Assembly (NCBI GenBank): GCA_947493955.1
Contig: CANLSQ010000002.1
Span: 186,001-250,000 of the forward strand
From: an uncultured Sphingomonadaceae bacterium
Lineage (GTDB): Bacteria > Pseudomonadota > Alphaproteobacteria > Sphingomonadales > Sphingomonadaceae
Length of the DNA stretch: 64,000 nucleotides
Reading direction: 5' to 3'
Below, in pieces: positions 26,217-34,460 of the stretch. The notes beneath the pieces are model-generated. The model was not told the origin of the DNA. It made no database searches and was given only the letters and a program-made list of their open reading frames with translations. Numbering within the stretch: the first letter of the stretch is position 1; every line of letters starts with the position of its first letter. The translations under genes were made by a program, and so were the position numbers.

Positions 26217-27254
26217 ATGGCGGAGAACAGGGTGGAAGACACGGATCAGAAACTGGCAAGGCTCAAAGAGCCGGTAATGGCGATTGCAGCAGGCGTTGGT
26301 GCCGCGCTGGTCGTTGTCACGCTGCCGCACGTCTATCTGGAAAGCGCTATCGGTGCGACCGGACTTTCCGAAATCCTTCCGGCAGCAGCACCGCCGCTGG
26401 GCAATACCGCACGCGGGCTGATCGCCGTCATGGCAGGTCTGGTCTCCGCATCAGCCATATATTTCTTTCTAAATCGCAAAGGGAGCTCTGACATGGGCGT
26501 TGCACTTCGAGAACAAATTAATGCCGCCAGTCCGATTGAACTGGACCTGGAAGAAGAGGCGAGTGCCAAGAAGGGCCGGTTCAGCCTGCCGAAATTCGAC
26601 GCAAAATCGCTGACCAAGTTTCTGAAAAAGCCGAAGAAGAACAAGGCCAGAGTGATGGACCTTGCCGATTTGCCGCAATTGCGGAAAGTCGATAGCGAGG
26701 CCGATGCGCCAGAACGCCCTCCGATATTTGCCGAAGCCGAGGCACCATCGCCCCTGCCAGAAGCGATCCAACCTTTTGAAGAAGCAGAACCAGCAGAGCC
26801 GGTACTGGCTGACATTCCATTCAACCCGACCGAAACCGTGGCCGAAACCCCGCAAGCAGTTACAGAAGAAACTGCGGTGGAGCAGCCCGTGGCGGCCCCA
26901 GTAGAAGCTGCGCAGCCTCCGGCAGAAGATTTGTCGGATTTGAATATTGCCGAGTTGACTGATCGCCTTGAGGCCGGGCTACGCCGTCTCAAGCAGTTGG
27001 AGGCCGGAACTTTTGCGGCGACCCCCGCTCCAGCTGAAACCGTCATGACGTCATCTCAAATGACGTCAACACAACCGACAGTTGAGACTCAGCCGGCTGC
27101 CGGCCCGATCAGTGAAGCGCCCGTAATGGCATCACCACCGCTCTCAGAGGTAGAGAAATCACCGCAAGACATGGCGGCCGTCCGTCAAGCGGATATGGAC
27201 GCTGCGTTGAAAGCGGCTTTGGGTACGCTGGAGAAGATGACTGCGCAGCGCTAA
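26217..27254 (+). CDS. Two-TM protein with long acidic/proline-rich disordered tail
   Basis: 345 residues from ATG 26217, immediately after the glycosyltransferase stop; an in-frame ATG at 26199 overlapping that gene is less likely. TM segments at roughly residues 19-37 and 59-79 (residues MAIAAGVGAALVVVTLPH and LIAVMAGLVSASAIYFFL). A basic stretch (KKPKKNKARVM) follows, then a Pro/Glu/Ala/Val-rich region and a small helical segment LTDRLEAGLRRLKQLEAG. No family recognised. It is likely inner-membrane with a cytoplasmic or periplasmic tail, possibly linked to polysaccharide export by position. Confidence 0.7.
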   Translation: MAENRVEDTDQKLARLKEPVMAIAAGVGAALVVVTLPHVYLESAIGATGLSEILPAAAPPLGNTARGLIAVMAGLVSASAIYFFLNRKGSSDMGVALREQINAASPIELDLEEEASAKKGRFSLPKFDAKSLTKFLKKPKKNKARVMDLADLPQLRKVDSEADAPERPPIFAEAEAPSPLPEAIQPFEEAEPAEPVLADIPFNPTETVAETPQAVTEETAVEQPVAAPVEAAQPPAEDLSDLNIAELTDRLEAGLRRLKQLEAGTFAATPAPAETVMTSSQMTSTQPTVETQPAAGPISEAPVMASPPLSEVEKSPQDMAAVRQADMDAALKAALGTLEKMTAQR

Positions 27255-27275
27255 GCCGTCTTAAGCTGTCTGGCG

Positions 27276-27647
27276 CTAGACCGACCGGTCATAGCTTGCG
27301 ACATGGTCTTTGATCGTCAGTATTTCGAGTGCAAGATGATCCGGGGGCGGCATATAGGGAATATTCGCCACCAAATCGGCGACAAAATGGCCGGGTAAGT
27401 GAAAGTTATGTTCCTGGAGCTGGGTGGCAAATGAGGAGAGAAATTCGATATCATTGGAAACAGAGCCGGTGATACTGATATTGTGCCGTGTTCCGGAAAA
27501 GGTAATGCTGGCCCACGGGCGTTCTCGTATGATCTTCACCCTGTAGTCGGAACCGATCCGGGATTGAATCTGGTCAACCAGCAGCGCCCCGATATCGCTA
27601 CGTTGTTTGATAAGCAATTTCCTCGATCCATTTGACTCATGCAGCAT
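27276..27647 (-). CDS. Hypothetical protein, co-oriented with the small HTH gene
   Basis: 123 residues from ATG 27647, chosen because GGAG lies 8 bases upstream of it but too close to the ATG at 27653. No family recognised. It looks like a soluble alpha/beta protein (KQRSDIGALLVDQIQSRIG, KIIRERPWASITFSGTRHN) with a proline-rich IPYMPPPDHLAL segment. Its beginning overlaps the end of the 62-aa HTH gene, so the two form an operon that is repressed together if the upstream operators act. Function unknown. Confidence 0.65.
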   Translation of the reverse strand: MLHESNGSRKLLIKQRSDIGALLVDQIQSRIGSDYRVKIIRERPWASITFSGTRHNISITGSVSNDIEFLSSFATQLQEHNFHLPGHFVADLVANIPYMPPPDHLALEILTIKDHVASYDRSV

Positions 27648-27825
27648 GGTCATTTCTCCAATTGTTCATGAAATGTTCCGCACGCCGCGAAATTTTTTCG
27701 CCGGGTTGACGACCATTGCGCAAGTCCTCCACAAAGCGGGGATCACGAACTGACAGCCGGCCGAATTTGGTCCAAGGCATGTCGGTTTCCCGCATGAATT
27801 TTTCGATTTCGCGTAACAAATGCAT
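27637..27825 (-). CDS. Small HTH (Cro-like) protein
   Basis: 62 residues from ATG 27825 with GGAGAG upstream; the longer upstream frame lies in the operator region. Residues about 17-40 (WTKFGRLSVRDPRFVEDLRN) fit a helix-turn-helix, and the protein is small and basic at the end. It is divergent from the S24 repressor with three operator-like sites between the start codons. I infer a Cro-like role by architecture, not by close family match. Confidence 0.65.
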   Translation of the reverse strand: MHLLREIEKFMRETDMPWTKFGRLSVRDPRFVEDLRNGRQPGEKISRRAEHFMNNWRNDHAA

Positions 27826-27890
27826 TGCTTCTCTCCGGTTGGAACTGGCCGTCCTATCCTGCTCATCAGCGCCGCCGACTCGATCAAGGA

Positions 27891-27943
27891 TAGGGAAATT
27901 CCTATTTGAAATGTAATTTCCTACATGTCTAGGATATTTCCTA
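27891..27943. promoter_or_regulatory. Three operator-like sites between divergent HTH genes
   Basis: Three 14-base sites related to the palindrome TAGGAAATTTCCTA lie at 27891-27904 (TAGGGAAATTCCTA, 12 of 14), 27910-27923 (AATGTAATTTCCTA, 11 of 14) and 27930-27943 (TAGGATATTTCCTA, 13 of 14). Centre spacings are 19 and 20 bases, close to two helical turns. The layout resembles the OR1-OR2-OR3 arrangement of lambdoid repressors. Confidence 0.6.
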
Positions 27944-27978
27944 TTGCCATTTTCGGCCAAAACGGATAAGTCCCGGTG

Positions 27979-28662
27979 ATGGCTCAAGCAAAACCCATAT
28001 CCAGTGGCGATCCGCGCACTAACCTGGAGCAGTTGATCCGGCAAAATGGCGATGATTTTTCGTCGTTGTCACGGATGCTGGGTAAGAACCCGGCCTACAT
28101 CCAGCAATATATAAAGCGCGGTACGCCGCGCAAACTGGACGAGGATGATCGCCGGAAACTGGCGGAGTTTTATGCCGTCGACGAGCAATATCTGGGCGCA
28201 ACCGCTGCTGCTTCCAAAAACAACTTCAGTCCGCTGAAAAATGACACGGCTAATATGGTGCGAATCCGACAACTCCAACTGGGCGCATCTGCCGGTCCCG
28301 GATCGCTGGCGGATGATGAAGCGCCGCAAGATAGCATGGCCTTTGGTGCAAAATGGCTGAAACAGCTCGGCAGCGCCCCGGACAAATTATCGCTTATCTC
28401 GGTGGACGGCGATTCCATGGACCCGACTTTGTGCGACGGCGACGATATCATGGTCGATCACAGCGCCGCTGAACGACCGTTACGAGACGGAATCTATGTC
28501 CTGCGCATGGATGACGTATTGCTGGTAAAGCGGCTTGCCCTGCGCCCCTCCGGAAAATTGTCGATCCGTAGCGACAATGATCGCTATCCTGACTGGGATG
28601 ATGTGGAACCACAAGAGGTGAATATCATCGGCCGGGTTGTTTGGACCGGGCGGCGGTTGTGA
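27979..28662 (+). CDS. XRE-type HTH / S24 peptidase repressor (CI/C2-like)
   Basis: 227 residues from ATG 27979 (a GTG one codon earlier is possible). An N-terminal helix-turn-helix, residues about 13-55 (FSSLSRMLGKNPAYIQQYIK), is followed by a linker and a LexA/CI peptidase domain. The catalytic Ser146 sits in SVDGDSMDPTLCDGD and Lys184 in VLLVKRL. An Ala105-Gly106 bond in LGASAGPGS lies at the right distance upstream to be the self-cleavage site. It would repress its target(s) and be inactivated by RecA-stimulated or other self-cleavage. No other phage genes are beside it, so it is probably domesticated. Confidence 0.85.
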   Translation: MAQAKPISSGDPRTNLEQLIRQNGDDFSSLSRMLGKNPAYIQQYIKRGTPRKLDEDDRRKLAEFYAVDEQYLGATAAASKNNFSPLKNDTANMVRIRQLQLGASAGPGSLADDEAPQDSMAFGAKWLKQLGSAPDKLSLISVDGDSMDPTLCDGDDIMVDHSAAERPLRDGIYVLRMDDVLLVKRLALRPSGKLSIRSDNDRYPDWDDVEPQEVNIIGRVVWTGRRL

Positions 28663-28689
28663 GGGCTGGCCAAAGGCGGGTTGATCCTG

Positions 28690-28700
28690 AAAGCAGACAT
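28690..28700 (+). repeat. Partial REP-like arm
   Basis: AAAGCAGACAT at 28690-28700 followed by TGAC matches the right arm of the dispersed palindrome family at 29763, 36873 and 39790. Only one arm can be recognised here, just upstream of the metallo-hydrolase gene, so this is a weak copy. Confidence 0.3.
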
Positions 28701-28747
28701 TGACCTCGCGATCGGAATAAGTGATCCACAGCTCCAAGGAGACTGCG

Positions 28748-29725
28748 ATGGCAAAGAAAATCGGAATCGCGTTAGTTATTGTCATATTGCTGCTTGTTGT
28801 CGGCATCTGGCAACGCCACCGAATTCTGGTTCCACTCGCTACATCGGGTGAGCGGATATTGCCATCTGAAGAAGCCAATCTTCCGGCCAATGGCAAACCC
28901 GTTGGACAGGATGCCTATTTTTATGTCGTGCAACTGGATGAACGCACTTTTGCTGTTGCCGAACCCTATTCCTGGCCAAAGAACGTCAACTATCTCATCG
29001 CCGGAACGAACCGTGCGTTGTTGCTGGATGCAGGCGTGGGTTTTTATGACATCCGGCCGATAGTGGAGCAACTCACTGACTTGCCGGTAACCTTCATTCC
29101 TTCACATCTGCACTATGACCATACCGGACAAGGCAGTTACGAACGCATCGCGCTTGTCGACCTCCCCCATTTGCGGGAACGTGCAACAGGAGACATGTTC
29201 AAACCCAGCTGGGGCGAACATTTGGGCGTTGCGGAAGGGCTGGAACCAACCGCTTGGAAAATTGACGAATGGGTCCAACCAGGATCGGAAATCGATCTTG
29301 GAGACCGCAAGCTGACCCTGATATATACACCTGGCCATACCGACAATTCGATATCCCTGTTGGATAACGCAAATAACATGATGTTTACCGGTGATTTTAT
29401 GTCAGCCGGTAATATTTCCGCTTATTATCCCGGCGCCAGCATGGGAGATTATCTGCAATCCGCGCGGAAAATCATCCGGGCCACAGCCGACAATCCCGAT
29501 ATCGCCTTGCGCGGTGCCCATGCGGGAGACGATGGCCAGTTACCCGTAAAGTCTCGTGCAGATATCGAAATCCTCCGCGATCAACTGGTCAGGATCAAAA
29601 ATGGAGAACTGGACAGTACAGGCTTCTATCCCCGGATTTACGCCATCAAGGAAGATGTCGTCATGCAGGCCGAACCGCGCTGGCTGCAGAACTGGTCAGC
29701 AACTTATCCAAATGATGAAGAGTAA
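28748..29725 (+). CDS. MBL-fold metallo-hydrolase with N-terminal membrane anchor
   Basis: 325 residues from ATG 28748, preceded by AGGAG. The N-terminal segment IGIALVIVILLLVVGIW is a signal anchor or signal peptide, so the enzyme is periplasmic or membrane-bound. The metallo-beta-lactamase fold is supported by SHLHYDHTG (zinc-binding motif), YTPGHTDNSISL and MFTGDFM. The substrate is unknown; cyclic nucleotides, quorum signals, thioesters and beta-lactams are all possible for the superfamily. Confidence 0.82.
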   Translation: MAKKIGIALVIVILLLVVGIWQRHRILVPLATSGERILPSEEANLPANGKPVGQDAYFYVVQLDERTFAVAEPYSWPKNVNYLIAGTNRALLLDAGVGFYDIRPIVEQLTDLPVTFIPSHLHYDHTGQGSYERIALVDLPHLRERATGDMFKPSWGEHLGVAEGLEPTAWKIDEWVQPGSEIDLGDRKLTLIYTPGHTDNSISLLDNANNMMFTGDFMSAGNISAYYPGASMGDYLQSARKIIRATADNPDIALRGAHAGDDGQLPVKSRADIEILRDQLVRIKNGELDSTGFYPRIYAIKEDVVMQAEPRWLQNWSATYPNDEE

Positions 29726-29762
29726 GGGGTGATCGGGCCACGGGTAGTGGGTCCTTTCACTA

Positions 29763-29786
29763 GTCCGCTTCATCCCGAAAGCGGAC
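29763..29786. repeat. REP-like palindrome
   Basis: GTCCGCTT (29763-29770) and AAGCGGAC (29779-29786) form an exact 8-base stem with an 8-base loop, followed by ATTAG. Same arms as the copies at 36873 and 39790. It lies in the 183-base gap between the metallo-hydrolase and the K+ channel gene; I saw no other feature in that gap. Confidence 0.6.
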
Positions 29787-29908
29787 ATTAGATGCCTATA
29801 GTATCCACATCATGATCAGTAGCCACGTGCTTTCCAAAGATACTCAGTTCAAATCGCCGCGCTTTCAGCGCGCTTGACAAAAACACCATATGAATCAATG
29901 CCGTTATC

Positions 29909-30346
29909 ATGAACGAGCTCTTTGTTCCTCTGGTCGTCTCGGCCCTGTTGATCGCGATGTGCCTTTATCTGCACTTTAAGGTTTTACGCAAAGCGTCACG
30001 AACAATTCCACAATTGCAGGACAATATTCGCTATCCCATCTTGACCGTCATGACGGTGATCTTCGTGACCCATCTGATCGAAATCGTCTTGTTCGCGATT
30101 GCCTTTTGGATAATGGCCGTAACCGGACTGGGAAGCCTGAACGGTGCACATAATTCTACAGCGGCAGACTATCTTTATTTTTCGATAGCATCATATACGA
30201 CGCTCGGCATCGGAGATATCACACCGGAAGGTGCGATGCGGCTTGTCGCGGGAATTGAGGCCTTGACCGGTCTGCTCCTGATCGCCTGGAGCGCGTCATT
30301 TACCTACCTCACGATGGAACGCATATGGTCTCCTCAGGAAGAGTAA
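29909..30346 (+). CDS. Two-TM potassium channel-type protein
   Basis: 145 residues. Hydrophobic segments lie at about 6-25, 45-72 and 113-134, and the pore loop carries the K+ filter-like sequence TTLGIGD (ASYTTLGIGDITPEG), a variant of TVGYGD. It is likely a KcsA/Ion_trans_2 pore without a large sensor domain. It ends 34 bases before the SLOG/4TM gene on the same strand, so the pair is probably one operon. K+ selectivity is inferred from the filter; the unusual I at the Y position may change conductance. Confidence 0.8.
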   Translation: MNELFVPLVVSALLIAMCLYLHFKVLRKASRTIPQLQDNIRYPILTVMTVIFVTHLIEIVLFAIAFWIMAVTGLGSLNGAHNSTAADYLYFSIASYTTLGIGDITPEGAMRLVAGIEALTGLLLIAWSASFTYLTMERIWSPQEE

Positions 30347-30380
30347 ACGGTCACCAGATACGATCGGGTGATACCGGATC

Positions 30381-32360
30381 ATGAGCGATGTTGCGCCACC
30401 AGACCCTCCACAGGTTCGCGTGAGTGTCGGCGTCACTGGTCATCGTCAGGCCCATCATGGCTATGCTGCCAATCGCGCACAGGTCGAGGCCGTGATGGCC
30501 GATATTATGGATGTGATTACAGAGGCAAGCAAAACTGCGCCTCTGCTGTTGGCCCCTGAATCGCCGGCACCGATAAGGCTTCATACGCTGTTGGTTGACG
30601 GAACTGATCAGGTTGCCGCGCATCTCGCCATCAAACGGGACTGGGAGGTCATCAATCCGCTGCCATTCGGCAGAAACCTGAATCTGGCGATCAATGCACT
30701 GCCTGAAAATGCCAGCGATGCGCGTGCTTTGCTGACCGGCGGCCCGGCAGAGGATACGGCCACCAATCGGCGTGCTGCCGAGATCAGGGCAATATCCGAA
30801 CAGGCGCATATATTCGAGCTTGCGGACCAGGATGAAAAGATAAGCGCTCTGTTTCTGGCAAAACTGGATGCCCCGGATGATTTTGCCAAGGCACAGGATT
30901 TTGAACAGGAGAGCGCTCGTCGCGCCGCTCTTGCCGGACAGATACTCATCGAGCAGTCCGATCTTATCATCGCCGTGTGGGACGGAAAAAGCACCGCCAA
31001 TGTCGGCGGGACGGGCTATACCGTGGCCAAGGCGCTGGACCTCGGCTCACCGGTGATCTGGGTGGATCCGCAAAGTCCGGAAGACTGGACAATCTTGTAC
31101 AGCTCGGAGTCTCTTGCGGTCCAATCCCAGCACAGCGACGTGCAGGATCGCAGCGAGACACTGGTGCAAATCGTGCGGAATATCGTATGCCCTGAGGATA
31201 TTCCGGAAGCTGGCCTGTCGGCTTTTCTGGATGAAAAGTGGCACGATAAAAGCGCCCGGCTGACCCATGCCTTCCGGCGCGTGGAGGCGATGTTCGATGG
31301 CGGCGGCAACCCGTTCCGAAAACTGGTCCAGCGCTATGAGAAACCGGATGAGGTGGCGAGCGGGAGCGGCGCACAGTTGCTGAACGTGACGAAAAGCCTT
31401 CCCTTTTCAGATCCGGAACTGCCGGAAAAAATAGACAATATGGCGATGCAGAATTTTGCCTGGGCCGATGGGATCTCGTCGCGTCTGTCGGATCACTATC
31501 GCGGCGGTATGATCGTCAATTTCATATTGTCAGCCTTCGCAATTGTCGGCGGCATTCTCTATCTTCCACTGGTTTCGCCAGAACAGAAATGGATATTTGC
31601 ATTGTTCGAGTTCCTGCTGTTGCTGGGGATTGTGATCATTACTTTTCGCGGGCAGAAATATCGCTGGCATGGGCGCTGGTTTGAAACCCGCCGGGTGGCG
31701 GAATATTTTCGGCACAGCCCGCTCCTGCTGATACTCGGCGCGGCGCGGGCACCGGGGCAATGGCTTCGGGGCACAGAAACATCCTGGCCTGAATGGTATG
31801 TCCGCCAATCGCTCCGCACCATCGGGCTTCCCCGGGCCAAGATCACTGCCCCCTATTTGCGATCAACGCTATCCGCCCTTCTGGAATGTCATGTGGTTCA
31901 GCAGCGCGATTATCATTCTGACAAATCAAAACGCCTCAAGGCCGTGCACCATAATCTCGACCGGTTGTCCGAATTCCTGTTCGGTCTGGCGGTGCTTTCA
32001 GTGGCGATCTATCTGGTGTTGAAGGGCGCATCAGCGATGAACCTGATCGACAGTGGGATCGTGCTAAAGCTTTCCAAGACTTTCACCGTCCTGGGCGTAT
32101 TCTTTCCCACTTTTGGTGCTGCCGTGGCCGGCATAAGATATTTTGGCGATTTTGAAAGATTTGCCTCGATTTCCGAGGTCACGGCGGAGATGCTGGATGC
32201 CATATATAGTCGCGCCAGCTTGCTTCTGGAGGCTCCCGACAGCGCGCTCGACTACGGCCGCGTCACCGCGCTGGTTCATGCTGCCGACGAAGTGGTCACG
32301 TCAGAAATTGAAAACTGGCAGGCCGTATTCGGCGGGAAGAATATCACGGTCCCTGTCTGA
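30381..32360 (+). CDS. SLOG-like nucleotide-sensor protein with four-TM (SLATT-like) C-terminus
   Basis: 659 residues, unusually large. The N-terminal 1-240 has SLOG (LOG/DprA-like) features: VSVGVTGHR near the start, LLVDGTDQVAA, SDLIIAVWDG, and the GGTGYTVAKALDLG turn that normally binds a nucleotide or NAD-derived ligand. The C-terminal half has two pairs of TM helices, about 377-397/404-422 and 532-550/565-587, each pair followed by a basic helix, like SLATT 2TM effector domains. SLOG-SLATT pairings are predicted nucleotide-activated membrane effectors in bacterial conflict systems. Assignment rests on motifs only. Possible operon with the preceding K+ channel. Confidence 0.65.
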   Translation: MSDVAPPDPPQVRVSVGVTGHRQAHHGYAANRAQVEAVMADIMDVITEASKTAPLLLAPESPAPIRLHTLLVDGTDQVAAHLAIKRDWEVINPLPFGRNLNLAINALPENASDARALLTGGPAEDTATNRRAAEIRAISEQAHIFELADQDEKISALFLAKLDAPDDFAKAQDFEQESARRAALAGQILIEQSDLIIAVWDGKSTANVGGTGYTVAKALDLGSPVIWVDPQSPEDWTILYSSESLAVQSQHSDVQDRSETLVQIVRNIVCPEDIPEAGLSAFLDEKWHDKSARLTHAFRRVEAMFDGGGNPFRKLVQRYEKPDEVASGSGAQLLNVTKSLPFSDPELPEKIDNMAMQNFAWADGISSRLSDHYRGGMIVNFILSAFAIVGGILYLPLVSPEQKWIFALFEFLLLLGIVIITFRGQKYRWHGRWFETRRVAEYFRHSPLLLILGAARAPGQWLRGTETSWPEWYVRQSLRTIGLPRAKITAPYLRSTLSALLECHVVQQRDYHSDKSKRLKAVHHNLDRLSEFLFGLAVLSVAIYLVLKGASAMNLIDSGIVLKLSKTFTVLGVFFPTFGAAVAGIRYFGDFERFASISEVTAEMLDAIYSRASLLLEAPDSALDYGRVTALVHAADEVVTSEIENWQAVFGGKNITVPV

Positions 32361-32504
32361 ACGGATAGCCAGCACCGCCCGGAGCCGACAGGACTCAAGG
32401 CTTTGCTCCAATTTCTTATTATTTTACAACCTGTTGCAATATGTGATACCCATCAAGCAGGATAGGGTCGCGCAACATCCATTATGGTGACCAGGGGGCG
32501 TGAT

Positions 32505-34406
32505 ATGGGAATGCAAACAGGCAGCCGGTTGAAAATCTGGTTTCTGGCGGGCCTTTGCGCCCTGCTCGCCATGTCCTGGGTATCACCTGCCTCGGCGATC
32601 ATAATCGCGAAAGACAACCCGAACCTTACTGCGGGAAAGATCACCATTGGGTTGCGTGAAGAACTGGGTGAAAACGCTCCGGAGATCGAGAGGATATTGC
32701 GGAAAAACCCGCATGTCCGGGTTGGCTGGCCGAGCGAATATGAGGTGAGCGCAGATCCTGAATCGCCAGACAATTTCTATCTTATCGACATGGATTTTTA
32801 CGCTGCGAGCGAGACCTATCGGCAATGGGATCAGGGCCCCTCAACCGACGGGCTGAATACCCGCACGCCCCTTTTTGTCGGCCGGCTGGATGATGGAAGT
32901 TTCGCCACAGATCTCGACGCCGAAGTGCGGAAAATCAAGAGGCGTAAAGCCTTGGCAAAGATAGAGAATCGCCCGGCATTCCGGAGCGGGGCCTCTTTAG
33001 ACATTCGTTATAAACCGACGAGCGAAAACCCTGAACCGGAACGCTTCGTAAGGCTGCTGACCGAAATTCCTCTTTCAATGGAGGTGGAAGTTCTTGGCGG
33101 TAACGAAAAGCCACAATTTGTCTATGTGCTGATGATCAAACCCGACAATGAACTCCAATGGGTTTTCGAGACCGCTAGCGATAATCCGATCAATCCCGCT
33201 CAAAGATTCTATGTGGACTATGGGGAAAAGGGTTTCCGCTTCGAGGCCCCGGGCCGCCATGACTTTCTGACGATATCCTCGAACGATCCACTAAACCCCG
33301 CGCTCTTTGCGTCAGCTGGGACAGGGACAATTGATCCCAATGCCTGCTCAAGCCTGTTGGAGAAGTTGTTATGCGAAGCCATCACAGGCGTCTATGATCC
33401 GACGCTTCCGAAAGTGATCAGTTTGGATACGGAATCGGGCTGGAGCATAACCCGCAGCAGATATTTCGGTTATCGGCCACCTACGGAGGCAGTGGGCGGC
33501 GGAGAAATTGCGGGTGATGGGTTTGCGCCATGGCAAGTTCAGATTTACTCCAACCAGACCTACACTGCATCCCAGATCGCGGCCGACAAACAATTAGGGT
33601 CGCGGGGCAAGCTTCTTTGGAAGCAAAAGCCGTTTCAGCGCTATCATCGCTGCGGCGGTACGTTGATCGCTCAGAATATTGTCCTGACCGCAGCCCATTG
33701 CGTAGCAAAGGGACCGACAGCGGGCAAAAAGGTTCTAAAAGTGCGTGAAGTGCTGGTAGGAACTCAGAATCTGGAACGCGGCGGAGAAAAATACAGGATC
33801 GTGTCGGTCGTCGTCCATGCGGGATATAGACCCGGCAATCCCAAAGATGACATTGCGCTTGTGCGGATCACGCCCAAATCGAGAAGAGTACCGCAAACAC
33901 CCATTTTGCTGACGGGTGACGTCCGTGGATTCCGCTCAACTGGCGCGGGTGATCGGGTACAGATACTGGGCTGGGGATATACTGGTGTCATCAAAAGAGG
34001 TGTAAGGGGCAATGACCGGCTGGTGGCGGAAGATGGCAGTCGGCAGGCCAATGAGGCAAAGCTCAGAATTGCTGAACTCGCCATATTGGGATCATCAGAG
34101 TGTCGGCGACGCCAGGGCTATCGTAATGTAGTGGTCAAAAAACTATGCGCAGAAACTCCAAGGACACCGGCGAGACGCAAGACTGCCTTCAGTTGCACCA
34201 ACGACAGCGGCGGTCCGGTGATACGATGGCACGGCCGGAAGAAAGTTCAAGTGGGCATAATCGTCTGGGGTATCGGGTGCGGCGACATTGAGAACGGCAA
34301 GCAGAACCCCTCTTTATTTGTTGATCTGGCTCAATATACCAACTGGATAAACACAGCAAAACGACGCATTAGCCAATTGGAACGGAATGTCGTGACGCAC
34401 CGCTAG
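32505..34406 (+). CDS. Exported trypsin-fold serine protease with N-terminal extra domain
   Basis: 633 residues from ATG 32505, chosen for AGGGGG upstream (an ATG at 32484 is possible). A Sec signal peptide ends near VSPASA (about residue 31). Residues about 35-330 form an uncharacterised beta-rich region. The protease domain, about 335-630, has H398 in LTAAHC, D449 in KDDIALVRI and S568 in CTNDSGGPV, an intact triad. Unusual details: residue 562 at the S1-pocket position is Phe not Asp, and Asn replaces the usual Gly before Asp-Ser. So it is probably active but not trypsin-specific. Same strand and 144 bases after the SLOG gene. Confidence 0.85.
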   Translation: MGMQTGSRLKIWFLAGLCALLAMSWVSPASAIIIAKDNPNLTAGKITIGLREELGENAPEIERILRKNPHVRVGWPSEYEVSADPESPDNFYLIDMDFYAASETYRQWDQGPSTDGLNTRTPLFVGRLDDGSFATDLDAEVRKIKRRKALAKIENRPAFRSGASLDIRYKPTSENPEPERFVRLLTEIPLSMEVEVLGGNEKPQFVYVLMIKPDNELQWVFETASDNPINPAQRFYVDYGEKGFRFEAPGRHDFLTISSNDPLNPALFASAGTGTIDPNACSSLLEKLLCEAITGVYDPTLPKVISLDTESGWSITRSRYFGYRPPTEAVGGGEIAGDGFAPWQVQIYSNQTYTASQIAADKQLGSRGKLLWKQKPFQRYHRCGGTLIAQNIVLTAAHCVAKGPTAGKKVLKVREVLVGTQNLERGGEKYRIVSVVVHAGYRPGNPKDDIALVRITPKSRRVPQTPILLTGDVRGFRSTGAGDRVQILGWGYTGVIKRGVRGNDRLVAEDGSRQANEAKLRIAELAILGSSECRRRQGYRNVVVKKLCAETPRTPARRKTAFSCTNDSGGPVIRWHGRKKVQVGIIVWGIGCGDIENGKQNPSLFVDLAQYTNWINTAKRRISQLERNVVTHR

Positions 34407-34413
34407 GCCATAA

Positions 34414-34440
34414 AAAAGGGCCCGATTGACGAGCCCTTTT
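34414..34440. terminator. Hairpin terminator after the serine protease gene
   Basis: AAAAGGGC (34414-34421) pairs exactly with GCCCTTTT (34433-34440), with an 11-base loop. The A-run on one side and T-run on the other make it a bidirectional rho-independent terminator between the protease (+) and the small lipoprotein (-). Confidence 0.8.
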
Positions 34441-34460
34441 GAATCCAATTTTATTTTACT

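Noticed and set aside
27637-28662. Prophage remnant
   Set aside because: Only a repressor pair is seen; no integrase, structural or lysis genes and no attachment repeats.
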